Assembly (NCBI RefSeq): GCF_016894245.1
Contig: NZ_CP069792.1
Coordinates: forward strand, 682,001 to 746,000
Length of the DNA stretch: 64,000 nucleotides
From: Corynebacterium kroppenstedtii
Lineage (GTDB): Bacteria; Actinomycetota; Actinomycetes; Mycobacteriales; Mycobacteriaceae
Direction of reading: 5' to 3'
Both the position numbers and the translations under genes were made by a program. This document shows positions 39,979-48,353 of the stretch, piece by piece (position 1 is the stretch's first letter; each line of letters starts with the position of its first letter). The notes below the pieces were generated by a model. That model was not told the DNA's origin. It saw nothing but the letters and a program-made list of their open reading frames with translations, and did not search any database.

Positions 39979-40053
39979 TTCGGATTCGTACATAGGTTCG
40001 GATCGTCGCGGATATCGGGGGTGATTTGGGTCGGTAACGTCGGTACGCGGTAA

Positions 40054-41127
40054 TTAATAAGTTTTATTTACCTGAAAACCGATGGTAATTCTACCCTTAT
40101 TTTCCCCCGCTTTCGAATAGCACTCATGGAGCGCGTGCGTGAGAGTCGCCACGCTGTGATTGTCCTGGACCTTTTCCCATGCGTTCCGAAGCGACTCGGG
40201 CTCATCGATCGCCCTGATAACCTTTCGGGCGGCGTCGTCAACCCCATCGAAACGCGCTTCAGCCGGGCACTCCCGAAGAGCTGGGATGTTTTGAACCAGG
40301 ACAGGCACGCCAATGTCGTTCATCTCAAGCACGGCCATGGGGTATCCGTCCCACAAAGCTGTATGAAGACCAACGTTAACGCCCGCCAAGCGCGAATATA
40401 GATCATTTTTATCAAGCCAGCCCGTGACATGAACCCCGGCATGCTCCAGCGACGCGGTGAGGTCACCATCCCCACCGCCAAGCCACTGAAATTCGACGTC
40501 GGGCCGCTCCCGATGCACCCGGCGCGCAATGGCGGCGAAGAGTTCGGGGCTGCGCTGGGGTGTGACGCGCCCGGAGATCGCCACCGTGGGAGCCCCGGTG
40601 GGATTCCATGTCACCCCGGTCGGCATCGTGGCATTGGGTATCACGACCTGCGGTATTCGACGATTGAGCCGCCGGAGAACGTCCCCTTCCCACTGGCCAC
40701 ATGGCGCGAAGACGGAGGTTCCCCACGACAATGCCCATTCGGCGGAATAAAACACCGCGCGGTGTAGCGCCGAGATGTCTTTCCGCGCGAAGGCCACACC
40801 GTGGGGTGTGTACACCGTGGGCGTGCGGCGCCTGTTTCCGCGCAAGCGAGCGAGGCGTACGTATGCGCCAGCGAAGCTGGAATGTGCGTGGATCACATCC
40901 GGTGCAACTTCGTCACGCACGCGTCGGACAGTATCGATGGCTGCCCGGTGCTGGTCCGGAAGTCGCCACGACTGTCTAAATAGTTCGGGGTCGGGTTCAG
41001 CTGGAGAATTCGCGCGCCGGGCGGTGTAGAGCACCATATGCTCATGTTCGGGCACGAGTGACGCGTACATGGTGATGGCCGTGGCGACGCCTCCGGCAAA
41101 GCACTCTGTGACGTGGAGTATTTTCAT
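40054..41127 (-). CDS. Glycosyltransferase family 4
   Basis: A cytoplasmic GT-B glycosyltransferase, 357 residues. The N-terminal half starts MKILHVTECFAGGVATAITM, the usual acceptor-side nucleotide fold with a Gly-rich first loop, and contains DVIHAHSSFAGAY and TVYTPHGVAFAR. The C-terminal donor-side half includes VAISGRVTPQRSPELFAAI, FQWLGGGDGD and the GYPMAVLEMNDIGVPVL segment, corresponding to the EX7E region. It probably transfers a sugar during assembly of the polysaccharide repeat unit. ATG 41127 begins the fold; an in-frame start 18 codons upstream is unlikely. Divergent from the acyltransferase gene. Confidence 0.88.
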   Translation of the reverse strand: MKILHVTECFAGGVATAITMYASLVPEHEHMVLYTARRANSPAEPDPELFRQSWRLPDQHRAAIDTVRRVRDEVAPDVIHAHSSFAGAYVRLARLRGNRRRTPTVYTPHGVAFARKDISALHRAVFYSAEWALSWGTSVFAPCGQWEGDVLRRLNRRIPQVVIPNATMPTGVTWNPTGAPTVAISGRVTPQRSPELFAAIARRVHRERPDVEFQWLGGGDGDLTASLEHAGVHVTGWLDKNDLYSRLAGVNVGLHTALWDGYPMAVLEMNDIGVPVLVQNIPALRECPAEARFDGVDDAARKVIRAIDEPESLRNAWEKVQDNHSVATLTHALHECYSKAGENKGRITIGFQVNKTY

Positions 41128-41238
41128 TTCTCTCTGTTTTTTGGAAGTGTTTTTCGGAAGTTCTGGTGAGGGTCTGAGCAAGTCTCAGTGTTAATAACGG
41201 GGTTGATGTCAGTATCCGTAGTTGCGGGTGTGTGATGT

Positions 41239-41742
41239 GTGCTCAGTATGATCCTCGATATGTTCATCTTGCAGGATGCACCAGCACGCAGGGCCGAGAA
41301 TGGGGTGCGCGGCCTGCTCAACGTCGGTTTTTTTGCCGTCGTGATATTCCGGCTTTCTCAGGTTGCGGGGAAACGTCTACCTCTCTTGGGATCTTTGGTT
41401 AAGCAAATTAATCATGTCCTGACGGGGGCTGATCTGGCATGGGAAGTGTCCGTCGGACCTGGTTTTATGTTGTACCATCCCACCGGCGTTGTGATGGGGC
41501 GTCGGGTGAAGGCTGGTGCCAATTTGAAGGTGCAGTCCTCTGTCACTATTTCCGAGGCACCGCGCGGGCAGGAGACCGTCCTGGGCAATAATGTCCATCT
41601 AGGTGCAGGTTGTCGGATTATCAAGCCTCTCTCACTTGCCGACGATGTGTCCGTGGGGGCGAATGCTGTGGTGACAAAGTCCTGCGAGCGCCGGGCTGCC
41701 GTGCTGGTGGGCATCCCCGCGCACGAATTACCTGCGGAGTAG
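41239..41742 (+). CDS. Hexapeptide-repeat (left-handed beta-helix) acyltransferase, serine-acetyltransferase-like
   Basis: A 167-residue protein. The N-terminal 60 residues are helical; the rest is a left-handed beta helix with imperfect hexapeptides: [68 protein letters not shown]. The His in YHPTGVVMG lies where the catalytic His of CysE-type acetyltransferases is found. In a polysaccharide locus it most likely O- or N-acetylates a sugar of the repeat unit. GTG 41239 is used; the ATG at 41248 is an alternative. The 3' end overlaps rmlA on the opposite strand by 15 bases. Confidence 0.8.
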   Translation: MLSMILDMFILQDAPARRAENGVRGLLNVGFFAVVIFRLSQVAGKRLPLLGSLVKQINHVLTGADLAWEVSVGPGFMLYHPTGVVMGRRVKAGANLKVQSSVTISEAPRGQETVLGNNVHLGAGCRIIKPLSLADDVSVGANAVVTKSCERRAAVLVGIPAHELPAE

Positions 41743-42627
41743 ATCCAGCAGGTAAGAACCGTATCCGGATTTAACCAGCGCTTCGCCCCGCTGGCGGAGT
41801 TGATCATCGGTCAGGTGACCCATCCGCCACGACACTTCTTCCGGGCTGCCAATCTTCAGGCCCTGTCGGGATTCGATGGTGCGCACAAAGTTCCCGGCAT
41901 CCAGGAGTGAATCGTGCGTGCCCGTGTCCAACCACGCCGTTCCCCGAGGAAGAACCTCGACGGTAAGCCGCCCCGCATCCAGGTATCGCTGGTTGATGTC
42001 GCTGATTTCCAGCTCCCCCCGGGCCGACGGAGCAAGGTCCTTGGCCATGTCGACAACGTCATTGTCATAGAAGTAGAGGCCGGGGACGGCGTAATGGGAT
42101 TTCGGATGCGTCGGTTTTTCCTCGATCCCCAGGGCGCGGAATTGCGAGACAGCAGTGTGCTGATGGGGCGCGTTACCTTGATGTTCAAATTCGACGACGC
42201 CGTACGCAGTGGGATCTTTTACCCAGTAGGCGAAGATAACGCCCCCGTCGGGCGCGGTGTGTCGCCGGAGCTGGGTGCCCATACCTGGCCCATAAAAAAT
42301 ATTGTCCCCAAGAATGAGGCAGACGGGCTCGTTACCGATGTGTTCTTCTCCGAGAACGAACGCTTGGGCAATTCCTGCTGGTGAGGGTTGTACCGCATAG
42401 GAAATCGAAATGCCGAATGCGGATCCATCGCCCAAGAGCCGGTGAAATGCGGTGGCGTCGTGAGGGGTGGTGATGACGAGGACGTCGGTGATACCCGCCA
42501 GGATCAGGGTGGACAGCGGGTAATAGATCATGGGTTTGTCGTAGACGGGGGTGAGCTGCTTGCTCGTGCCCAACGTAATTGGATGTAAGCGGGTTCCGGT
42601 CCCGCCCGCCAAAATGATGCCCTTCAC
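41728..42627 (-). CDS. rmlA: Glucose-1-phosphate thymidylyltransferase
   Basis: Makes dTDP-glucose from dTTP and glucose-1-phosphate, the first step to dTDP-L-rhamnose. The N-terminus has the nucleotide-binding signature [16 protein letters not shown] and [31 protein letters not shown] carries the metal-binding Asp, followed by [28 protein letters not shown] and [17 protein letters not shown]. It has 299 residues from GTG 42627, the usual length; an in-frame start 30 codons upstream would add non-conserved sequence. rmlB, C and D are not in this window. In Corynebacterium dTDP-rhamnose is also needed for the arabinogalactan linker, so a housekeeping role is possible besides capsule. Confidence 0.93.
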   Translation of the reverse strand: MKGIILAGGTGTRLHPITLGTSKQLTPVYDKPMIYYPLSTLILAGITDVLVITTPHDATAFHRLLGDGSAFGISISYAVQPSPAGIAQAFVLGEEHIGNEPVCLILGDNIFYGPGMGTQLRRHTAPDGGVIFAYWVKDPTAYGVVEFEHQGNAPHQHTAVSQFRALGIEEKPTHPKSHYAVPGLYFYDNDVVDMAKDLAPSARGELEISDINQRYLDAGRLTVEVLPRGTAWLDTGTHDSLLDAGNFVRTIESRQGLKIGSPEEVSWRMGHLTDDQLRQRGEALVKSGYGSYLLDLLRR

Positions 42628-43051
42628 GAGTTCCAGCGTACCTAGCTTCCGATGAGCTATCCGGCAGGGCCAGCCGGTAAAGGCGATGTCGTTTGTTGTG
42701 GATTGTGGATATTTCACCTAAATCCCGGCCAGACACCCTCTCTGTGACTAAATTCACAAAAGTATGTCGATAAATTATAGAAATACCTTCATAATGCCAC
42801 AGTGGCTCTCGGCGACTCGTGGATTCACATCTAAAAATCGGCGCTAACAGCACCAACTAAACAGGACGCAATGTCGCAAAAATAGCCTGCGACGTGCAGT
42901 TGGAGGGTGAAAACCGCCATTTTCCCGTCGCCATGCCGTCCCTATGTAACGGGCTGGTTAACAACAAGGCTAATCGCATGAAAACTCGGCTAACAGGTCT
43001 TACTATATGGGCGTTATCAAATTGTTATGAGGATTAGCCCACCGCTCCCCA
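42628..43051. other. Divergent intergenic region between rmlA and the priming transferase
   Basis: About 420 bases with no gene. It is AT-richer than its flanks and holds the perfect GlxR/CRP-type palindrome at 42743-42758 near the centre of the rmlA-proximal part. Short AT-rich stretches such as TAAATTATAG (42770-42780) could be -10 elements, but I cannot place promoters reliably. Confidence 0.6.
42743..42758. promoter_or_regulatory. GlxR/CRP-type operator TGTGA-N6-TCACA
   Basis: TGTGACTAAATTCACA is a perfect match to the consensus bound by cAMP-dependent CRP-family regulators, GlxR in corynebacteria. It lies 116 bases upstream of the rmlA start and about 300 upstream of the priming glycosyltransferase, so it could act on either gene. 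Confidence 0.75.
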
Positions 43052-44722
43052 TTGCAATTAACTTGGTTCCTACTCTCCCCATCGGCGGTGCCCATGAGCC
43101 TATTACACATCACTGGCCTTCGTCTGGCGGAACTACCTAACCGCAAGGGAGGACGCCACACTGAAGAGCAGCTCGCTAACTCTGGGCTGCATAGAGCGGG
43201 CCACCAAGACATTCCCGCGACCAGAACCGATGCTCCCATCGAGACCACTACTCCCCCCGAGCGGACATCGATTCGTTGTGCCCATGCATCACGAATCCGG
43301 ACTTTTATCCTAGTCAGCGAGGCAATCGCTATCGTGTCACTAATCGTGGCTGCCGATTATCTGCCTATCACAGCTCGTAGTGCACGCACGTTCACCCTCG
43401 GGTCATATACGGGAACAGCCCCGATGTTCGTCCCTGGAACTATCCTTTTCGCGCTGTGGGTTATGGTCATGCGCATTATGCGCACGACAGATTCAGCGAT
43501 TCTGGGGCAAGGTGCGTTGGAGTATTCCCGGATTGCACGGGCTACAACGTTCGCATTCGGACTATTTGCCATCGTCTGCGAGTTGACCCAATACACGTCT
43601 GGATTCCGGTTCCTCGTATTCACCTACCCTGTCGGCCTAGTGATGCTACTGCTCATCCGGTACGGGTGGCGTCGGTTCTACTGCTGGCAGCTGGACAACA
43701 AGAAGCTCAGCCAGCGAGCCATTTTTATCGGCGACCCCCATTCCATCTCCGAGGTGTACGGCACGCTCCGTCGGCAATTGGACAATCGGTTCGACATCGT
43801 CGGTTTCTGTAGCACGCAGGCGGATGCGCACAGCGAGGAACAGCTCGCGGAGCTCAAGCGCCGTTTTCCTAAGGCGGAAATTCACGATAACTGGCATCAG
43901 ATTGATGTCATGGTGTCATTGCTTCAGGCTGATTCCGTGATCGTCACCGTCAGTAACCAAATTGGCATGGACGATATGCGCGAACTCATGTGGCGGCTGG
44001 ATGGCCTTAATGTTGAGCTGCTGGTCGCCCCGGCGGTTGCCAATGTCACGGGCCGACGGGTCCAGATGCTGCCTATCGCCGGGGTGCCACTTCTAAAACT
44101 GGAACGCCCTCAGCATGCACACACACACTGCGTGTCAAAAATCGTGTTTGATCGCGTGGTAGCTGCCCTTCTGCTGCTGATGGCTTCTCCCCTGCTGCTG
44201 GTCTGTGCGGTTGCTATCAAGCTCGACGACGGCGGTCCGGTTTTCTACACCGCGGAGAGGATGGGCAAGAAGAACAAGCCGTTCGGGATGATCAAGTTCC
44301 GCTCGATGGTGCAGAACGCGGATCAAATGGTGGCCCAGCTGAAGGACCAGAGCGACGGCAACGACGTGCTGTTCAAGATGAAAAATGATCCGCGAGTGAC
44401 GCGGGTGGGTTCGTTCTTACGTCGCTACAGTATCGACGAACTGCCGCAGCTATTTAACGTGCTGAAAGGCGACATGAGCCTGGTGGGGCCACGTCCCCCG
44501 CTGCGTCGCGAGGTCGAGCAGTACACCGGGCTGGTGGGCAACCGGATGCTGGTCCTCCCCGGAATGACTGGCCTGTGGCAAGTATCGGGGCGGTCCAACC
44601 TCTCGTGGGAAGAGTCAGTGTCGCTGGACCTCAACTACGTTGAGAACTGGAGCTTCATGGCGGACCTCATGATCCTATGGAAGACGGGACGGGCCGTGCT
44701 CACCTCCGACGGGGCGTACTGA
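43052..44722 (+). CDS. Polyprenyl-phosphate sugar-1-phosphate transferase (priming enzyme, WbaP/CpsE family)
   Basis: Starts repeat-unit synthesis by transferring a sugar phosphate to undecaprenyl/decaprenyl phosphate. The N-terminal part has four helices (from FILVSEAIAIVSLIVAA at about residue 87) and a Rossmann-like CoA-binding domain around RAIFIGDPHSISEVYGTL. The catalytic bacterial sugar transferase domain covers the last 190 residues: one helix (VVAALLLLMASPLLLVCAV), then VFYTAERMGKKNKPFGMIKF, DELPQLFNVLKGDMSLVGPR and LPGMTGLWQVSGRSNLSW. The start is uncertain: TTG 43052 gives 556 residues and ATG 43094 gives 542. It faces away from rmlA across the GlxR site. Confidence 0.9.
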   Translation: MQLTWFLLSPSAVPMSLLHITGLRLAELPNRKGGRHTEEQLANSGLHRAGHQDIPATRTDAPIETTTPPERTSIRCAHASRIRTFILVSEAIAIVSLIVAADYLPITARSARTFTLGSYTGTAPMFVPGTILFALWVMVMRIMRTTDSAILGQGALEYSRIARATTFAFGLFAIVCELTQYTSGFRFLVFTYPVGLVMLLLIRYGWRRFYCWQLDNKKLSQRAIFIGDPHSISEVYGTLRRQLDNRFDIVGFCSTQADAHSEEQLAELKRRFPKAEIHDNWHQIDVMVSLLQADSVIVTVSNQIGMDDMRELMWRLDGLNVELLVAPAVANVTGRRVQMLPIAGVPLLKLERPQHAHTHCVSKIVFDRVVAALLLLMASPLLLVCAVAIKLDDGGPVFYTAERMGKKNKPFGMIKFRSMVQNADQMVAQLKDQSDGNDVLFKMKNDPRVTRVGSFLRRYSIDELPQLFNVLKGDMSLVGPRPPLRREVEQYTGLVGNRMLVLPGMTGLWQVSGRSNLSWEESVSLDLNYVENWSFMADLMILWKTGRAVLTSDGAY

Positions 44723-44936
44723 GTTCAGGTGAGGTGCGAGTGGGAATGTACCCCATCAGTTCCACGGGCCATAGCCGATTTCTCGACCAACCTAAGTTAA
44801 ATAACGCAAAAGGTGTACCGATTTTGGGCGCTGAAAACAGCGTCTGCAAGACGATTGCTCCAGGTATCAGGTCAAATTTTAATTGGATCATCCGCGGAAA
44901 CCTGAGAGTAGATAGGGTAGAACTTTGCTAAGAAGT

Positions 44937-45257
44937 ATGTCTAAAACCTCCAGGTGGATTCTCTCTATTCCGGTTGCCATTTCGCTACCGCTCGTTAGCC
45001 CAGCTCCAGCTTTTTCGGCTGAGACAAAAAATGAACTGGGCATGTACACAGTGAAGTGCCAAGTAGTGAAGAACGGACCTGGAAACCCAAAAGTAGGATT
45101 GATTTACGGTAATCATCCTAAGAGTGCTAAAAAAGCTGAGAAAGATGCGGATTTATACACGAATAAATTCGGAAAAAATGCGCATAAAAGGCACTGTCAA
45201 ACTCAGACTAGATATAAGAATTCTGGAGCTTTCTCTGTAGACGGTGATCCGATTTAA
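44937..45257 (+). CDS. Small secreted basic protein of unknown function
   Basis: Not recognised. A 106-residue protein with a clear Sec signal peptide (MSKTSRWILSIPVAISLPLV, cleavage probably after AFSA) and a mature part of about 77 residues. That part is Lys-rich, with about 14 basic against 7 acidic residues, and has two Cys (VKCQVV and RHCQTQ) that could form one disulphide. AT-rich codons set it apart from the polysaccharide genes before it. It starts about 215 bases after the priming transferase and is followed after one base by an acidic cytoplasmic protein. ATG 44937 is preferred over TTG 44925. A secreted toxin-like or effector protein with a cognate partner is one reading, untested. 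Confidence 0.68.
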   Translation: MSKTSRWILSIPVAISLPLVSPAPAFSAETKNELGMYTVKCQVVKNGPGNPKVGLIYGNHPKSAKKAEKDADLYTNKFGKNAHKRHCQTQTRYKNSGAFSVDGDPI

Positions 45258-45258
45258 T

Positions 45259-45687
45259 ATGTTGGGAGAAACTCTTCTTTTTACAACTTACTTCCTCGCT
45301 AGAGAGTCGGATCTTGAAAGATTCCATAAACAGTATTTAAAAAGGATAGATAAGGCTCGAGAGATCACAGAGATACTCTATGTAACTGACGAAATCACAC
45401 ATGGAGGAGATGAAGTGATTCGCGAAGTCATGATGCTAGATTTCCGTAGGGATATGCGAGACTTTGGCACTTATCCATTTGATGAAGATGAATGGGGTTT
45501 GTATAACCTTTCGTGTGTGGCTAAAGACGTTGACGAACCTGCCAGTGAAGGGTCTAACATGTCTAGGCTATGGTATGACCTAGCTTTGGGCGAAGAGACG
45601 GTCCCTAGGGAATTTAACAGTCGTGTAAGAGCCGTTAATGTGTCGAGCGATGGCCGGGGGTTCCCTCTGGGATCCATTGGCGACTGA
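45259..45687 (+). CDS. Acidic cytoplasmic protein of unknown function, partner of the small secreted protein
   Basis: Not recognised. 142 residues from ATG 45259, one base after the stop of the secreted-protein gene, so translation is coupled. It has no signal peptide or membrane helix and is strongly acidic (about 29 Asp/Glu against 17 Lys/Arg by my count), with stretches such as FRRDMRDFGTYPFDEDEWGL. A basic exported protein next to an acidic cytoplasmic one is the arrangement seen in toxin-immunity pairs, but no family evidence supports that here. AT-rich like its neighbour. GTG 45244 overlapping the upstream gene is an alternative start. Confidence 0.68.
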   Translation: MLGETLLFTTYFLARESDLERFHKQYLKRIDKAREITEILYVTDEITHGGDEVIREVMMLDFRRDMRDFGTYPFDEDEWGLYNLSCVAKDVDEPASEGSNMSRLWYDLALGEETVPREFNSRVRAVNVSSDGRGFPLGSIGD

Positions 45688-46112
45688 TCATGATCCATGC
45701 ATTTCAGCGGAATATCCATATGATAAATGCCGTCACCTCTTGATTCAGGCGCCAACGTGCAATACCGCCGATTAGACACCTCACTATATCCACCACCAAA
45801 CCCGCCGAGACTAGTCGCTGGCGTACTTGTCCGCTTGCCTTACTCCTGGTGTTAACTTTTCTCTTTGGCCGAAGTTGCTGATAGGTGAGCAGACGCACGT
45901 ATCGAGCGTTTTAGGGGGCTTCCGCGCCATATCCACAGTTGTGGTTTTCACACACCGTTTTTCGCGTTGATCGTCGCTAATCATGCGCTACGTCTTTTAC
46001 CGTACCAGTGGGAGTTTTACAGGTTTAAAATTTTAAGGGCACCGTAAACCTGCACCCCTGTAACACTCAATAGTAAAGTGCCCCTGAGAGTTGAGGAATA
46101 GACCCAATCTAG
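45688..46112. other. Intergenic stretch without a recognisable gene
   Basis: About 425 bases. Open frames are short and lack ribosome-binding sites or recognisable content. A/T-rich runs occur at 46025-46040 (TTTAAAATTTTAA). It separates the unknown gene pair from the hicB remnant and may be debris of former genes. Confidence 0.55.
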
Positions 46113-46265
46113 GTGGATATCAGCAAATACACCTACCACGTGTCCTGGTCGGAAACTGACCAAAAACATGTCGCCACCGTCGCCGAGCTTCCGTCGCTGC
46201 CATGTCTAGGTCTAGATCCCGACCGCCACCCGAACACGCACCCCCAACGTCATCTTCCTCCTTGA
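46113..46265 (+). pseudogene. HicB-like antitoxin remnant (N-terminal half only)
   Basis: The frame reads VDISKYTYHVSWSETDQKHV followed by ATVAELPSLPCLGLDPD, which matches the N-terminal beta strands of actinobacterial HicB-family proteins (pattern KYTYRVTWS...Y.G..AEFPSLSWL). After about 36 residues the similarity stops and TGA follows at codon 51, so the helix-rich C-terminal half is missing. No hicA lies next to it. GTG 46113 has only AG before it and no Shine-Dalgarno; the fragment is probably dead. Confidence 0.6.
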
Positions 46266-46311
46266 GGTGTACCCCTACCGGACATGCGGGCGGAGGCTCC
46301 CCGCGCTTTAT

Positions 46312-47142
46312 TCAGCCGAAAATGTTGTCCCCTTCATGGGGTTCCTCCACATTCTCCGGAGCCTCGCATACCGTCAGCGCAGCGCCAGTGGGGTCCGCCA
46401 GGATCGCGATCTGACCGAACTCGGTGTTTTGCGGCTGGACGATGATGTCCCCACCGTGTGCCTGCGCGTACTCGGCGGCGTCGACAATGTTCTCGACCCC
46501 GAAATACGTCGCCCACCGGGACCCCGACGCGTTCAACTCGGCTGCTCCTTGCTCCCCGGGGAACCACACCCCCGCGTATGCTCCTCCTTCGCTCACAGCA
46601 GTGATGACCGTGTGGGCTCCCTCCCCGTGGCGCATAGTGTTCCACCGCGCCACCTGCGTGTAATACGTCGCGACGTCATCGATACTCACCCCGTCGGGGA
46701 GAATGGCCGCGAGCTCATGCCACACAGGCGTGCCCGGCTCCCCGCCAGCAATGAAAGGCTCCGACACCGAATGGATGAACCCTAATTGTGCGCCGACGAT
46801 ATCCGTCGCGGCCACCATCGGCCCCCGCGGCCCGTCGACGGGCTCACCGGCGGTTCCACCGTGTTCGCGAGATCGATCGGCTACCGCGCGAACGTCGTCG
46901 GTAAGAAAAGAAAGCATCCATCGGTTCGGTTGATGCTGGGCAGCGCTACCTGTGTCTGATGACACCGGGATGATGCCCGCGATGGGCATTCCCTGCTTGC
47001 GTGCGTAGTAGTAGCCGCTGCTGTCCGCGCTATCAATCTCCCAACCGAACAAGCCTCGGTAAAAGTCCGAGGAGCGCTCGAGGTCATAGGTGCGCAGTTC
47101 GTTCCAGAAGGGCATGCCTTCACTAGCGAAAAAGGCGGGCAT
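46312..47142 (-). CDS. Two-domain VOC (glyoxalase/bleomycin-resistance superfamily) protein
   Basis: A 276-residue protein made of two VOC modules. The first begins EGMPFWNELRTYDLERSSDF and contains YRGLFGWEIDSADSSGYYYA and GPMVAATDIVGAQLGFI. The second begins GTPVWHELAAILPDGVSIDD with a metal-site-like WHEL, and ends TEFGQIAILADPTGAALTVC. VOC proteins of this type are metal-dependent lyases, isomerases or binding proteins; the substrate is unknown. ATG 47142 overlaps the TAA of the S4-domain gene (TAATG), so the two are translationally coupled. Cytoplasmic. Confidence 0.85.
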   Translation of the reverse strand: MPAFFASEGMPFWNELRTYDLERSSDFYRGLFGWEIDSADSSGYYYARKQGMPIAGIIPVSSDTGSAAQHQPNRWMLSFLTDDVRAVADRSREHGGTAGEPVDGPRGPMVAATDIVGAQLGFIHSVSEPFIAGGEPGTPVWHELAAILPDGVSIDDVATYYTQVARWNTMRHGEGAHTVITAVSEGGAYAGVWFPGEQGAAELNASGSRWATYFGVENIVDAAEYAQAHGGDIIVQPQNTEFGQIAILADPTGAALTVCEAPENVEEPHEGDNIFG

Positions 47143-47435
47143 TACATGTTCCTCCACTTTTCCGGGTCGAAATCGTCGTCGGCGGTGGCTTCATCGAAGT
47201 AATCATCCTCGTCATCGGGACCGCCCACTTCTGCTCCTAAAGAACCAATAGTGACGACGTCACCGTGGTGGAGCGTGTGCCCCCTGTGGGTTTCAACCTG
47301 GCCGTTGACCTCGACGCGCCCCCCGGAAATCACTTCCTTTGCCTCACCACCGGTTTCAACGAGGCTAGCCAGTTTAATGAATTGACCGAGCTTAATTGAC
47401 GAATCGCGAATAGCCGTCACCGGAAAAGAACTCAT
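47142..47435 (-). CDS. S4-domain RNA-binding protein
   Basis: A 97-residue protein. The S4 fold is evident: IKLGQFIKLASLVETGGEAK, then EVISGGRVEVNGQVETHRGH and HGDVVTIG, followed by an acidic tail (GPDDEDDYFDEATADDDFD). Relatives (YbcJ/YaaA type) bind structured RNA. ATG 47435 has no ribosome-binding site but TACACT stands 6 bases upstream as a -10 element, which suggests a leaderless transcript. Its stop overlaps the VOC start. A decayed copy of this gene lies at 51360-51510, next to a second copy of the neighbouring membrane-protein gene. Confidence 0.85.
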   Translation of the reverse strand: MSSFPVTAIRDSSIKLGQFIKLASLVETGGEAKEVISGGRVEVNGQVETHRGHTLHHGDVVTIGSLGAEVGGPDDEDDYFDEATADDDFDPEKWRNM

Positions 47436-47506
47436 GCCGCTAGTGTATGCGAGCATGTACGTGTGGCGGAGACGGTGCCGCACTGGGGACCCCGGGAAAG
47501 GTGTGT

Positions 47507-47734
47507 TTAGTCCTTTTCTTTCTGCCACTGTTTCCGAGTCCGCTGCCCTATGGCTATTCCAAGTGCTACTGAGGTAACAGTTGCGATTATGCCGAGAACC
47601 ATAACGCGGTTCCCGACGTTAAGCACACTGAGCAACAACCACTCAATAACCATCGCGCACACAGCGATAACTAGGGCTAAGAGCATTGCTCGAGTGATAC
47701 GCCGCGCTGGAGGGTGAGTGGATTTATTATTCAT
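47507..47734 (-). CDS. Small two-helix membrane protein (copy A)
   Basis: 75 residues with two membrane helices (AMLLALVIAVCAMVIEWLLL and MVLGIIATVTSVALGIAIG) and a basic C-terminus ending RKQWQKEKD. Function unknown. It is a paralogue of the gene at 51582-51812; by my count 50 of 71 aligned residues are identical. ATG 47734 is chosen for GGTGGGG about 8 bases upstream; GTG 47743 is possible. A -10 candidate TATAGT lies at 47787-47782. The gene runs towards the S4-domain gene, as its copy runs towards the S4 remnant, so the whole unit was duplicated. Confidence 0.78.
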   Translation of the reverse strand: MNNKSTHPPARRITRAMLLALVIAVCAMVIEWLLLSVLNVGNRVMVLGIIATVTSVALGIAIGQRTRKQWQKEKD

Positions 47735-47855
47735 AAAATACACCCCACCTGACTCAGATTTAGTAACCAGCGAATTACTTTACTATATAACCAAATATCC
47801 CTATTCTTTCCATCGCCATTGTTTATTATATTTCCATATGAAGGTATAAAACAAA

Positions 47856-48341
47856 CTAATCTTTTGTGGGTTGATAAACAGATCGCCGAACAGCACCGAC
47901 AGAAGGAACCGCATGAGACGCTTCGAGTTTTCTAAGTAGCCTCTCCAAGATCACGAAGTCATCGTCAGTTAGTGCTTGAAAAAAATTCTCTCGCTCTCGA
48001 CGGAGCTCAGGCTGTAGAGCACTCCACCATTCTTCCCCTACCGGAGTTAAGCTTACAAGCCTAGACCTCGCATCCTCCGGATTTGGACGCACCTGAACCC
48101 AGTTCTTCTCAATCAGACCCTTGATAGTCACCGCCATATTGCGGGGATCAACTGCGGTAACCATTGCCACCTGAGCCTGAGTCTTTTCTCCTTCGCTTAA
48201 GGCAGCTATAGCTGCGAACTGTGCGGTGGTGACACTACGCTTCGCGAGAAAAGCGTTCCAAGCCCGCTCGGCACGACGTCCAAGCGTTGCCAAAAGGAAA
48301 CTAGCACCGTCCTGATACTTGACATTATCGCAATTAGTCAT
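47856..48341 (-). CDS. MarR-family transcriptional regulator
   Basis: 161 residues with the MarR winged-helix fold: RSVTTAQFAAIAALSEGEKT, QAQVAMVTAVDPRNMAVTIK (recognition helix), then the wing PNPEDARSRLVSLTPVGEEW and a C-terminal dimerisation helix. Such regulators repress neighbouring genes and respond to small ligands. It is divergent from a VOC-protein gene; their starts are only 14 bases apart. A perfect palindrome TAGTCAT-N5-ATGACTA covers its own start codon and the -10 regions of both genes, so it is probably self-regulated. TATAGT lies 8 bases before ATG, which points to a leaderless mRNA. Confidence 0.9.
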   Translation of the reverse strand: MTNCDNVKYQDGASFLLATLGRRAERAWNAFLAKRSVTTAQFAAIAALSEGEKTQAQVAMVTAVDPRNMAVTIKGLIEKNWVQVRPNPEDARSRLVSLTPVGEEWWSALQPELRRERENFFQALTDDDFVILERLLRKLEASHAVPSVGAVRRSVYQPTKD

Positions 48342-48348
48342 GTTTTAT
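48319..48348 (+). promoter_or_regulatory. Promoter of the VOC gene
   Basis: TTGACA (48319-48324) and TTTTAT (48343-48348) are separated by 18 bases. The -10 element ends 6 bases before ATG 48355, which predicts a leaderless transcript. Confidence 0.5.
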
Positions 48349-48353
48349 GACTA
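48335..48353. promoter_or_regulatory. Putative MarR operator
   Basis: A perfect inverted repeat, TAGTCAT-GTTTT-ATGACTA, overlaps the start codon of the marR-type gene and the -10 elements of both divergent promoters. Size and symmetry suit a MarR dimer; binding would shut off both genes. Confidence 0.65.

Noticed and set aside
42628-42717. Longer N-terminus for RmlA
   Set aside because: The extra 30 residues are unlike the family and precede the conserved GIILAGG start, which has its own GTG.
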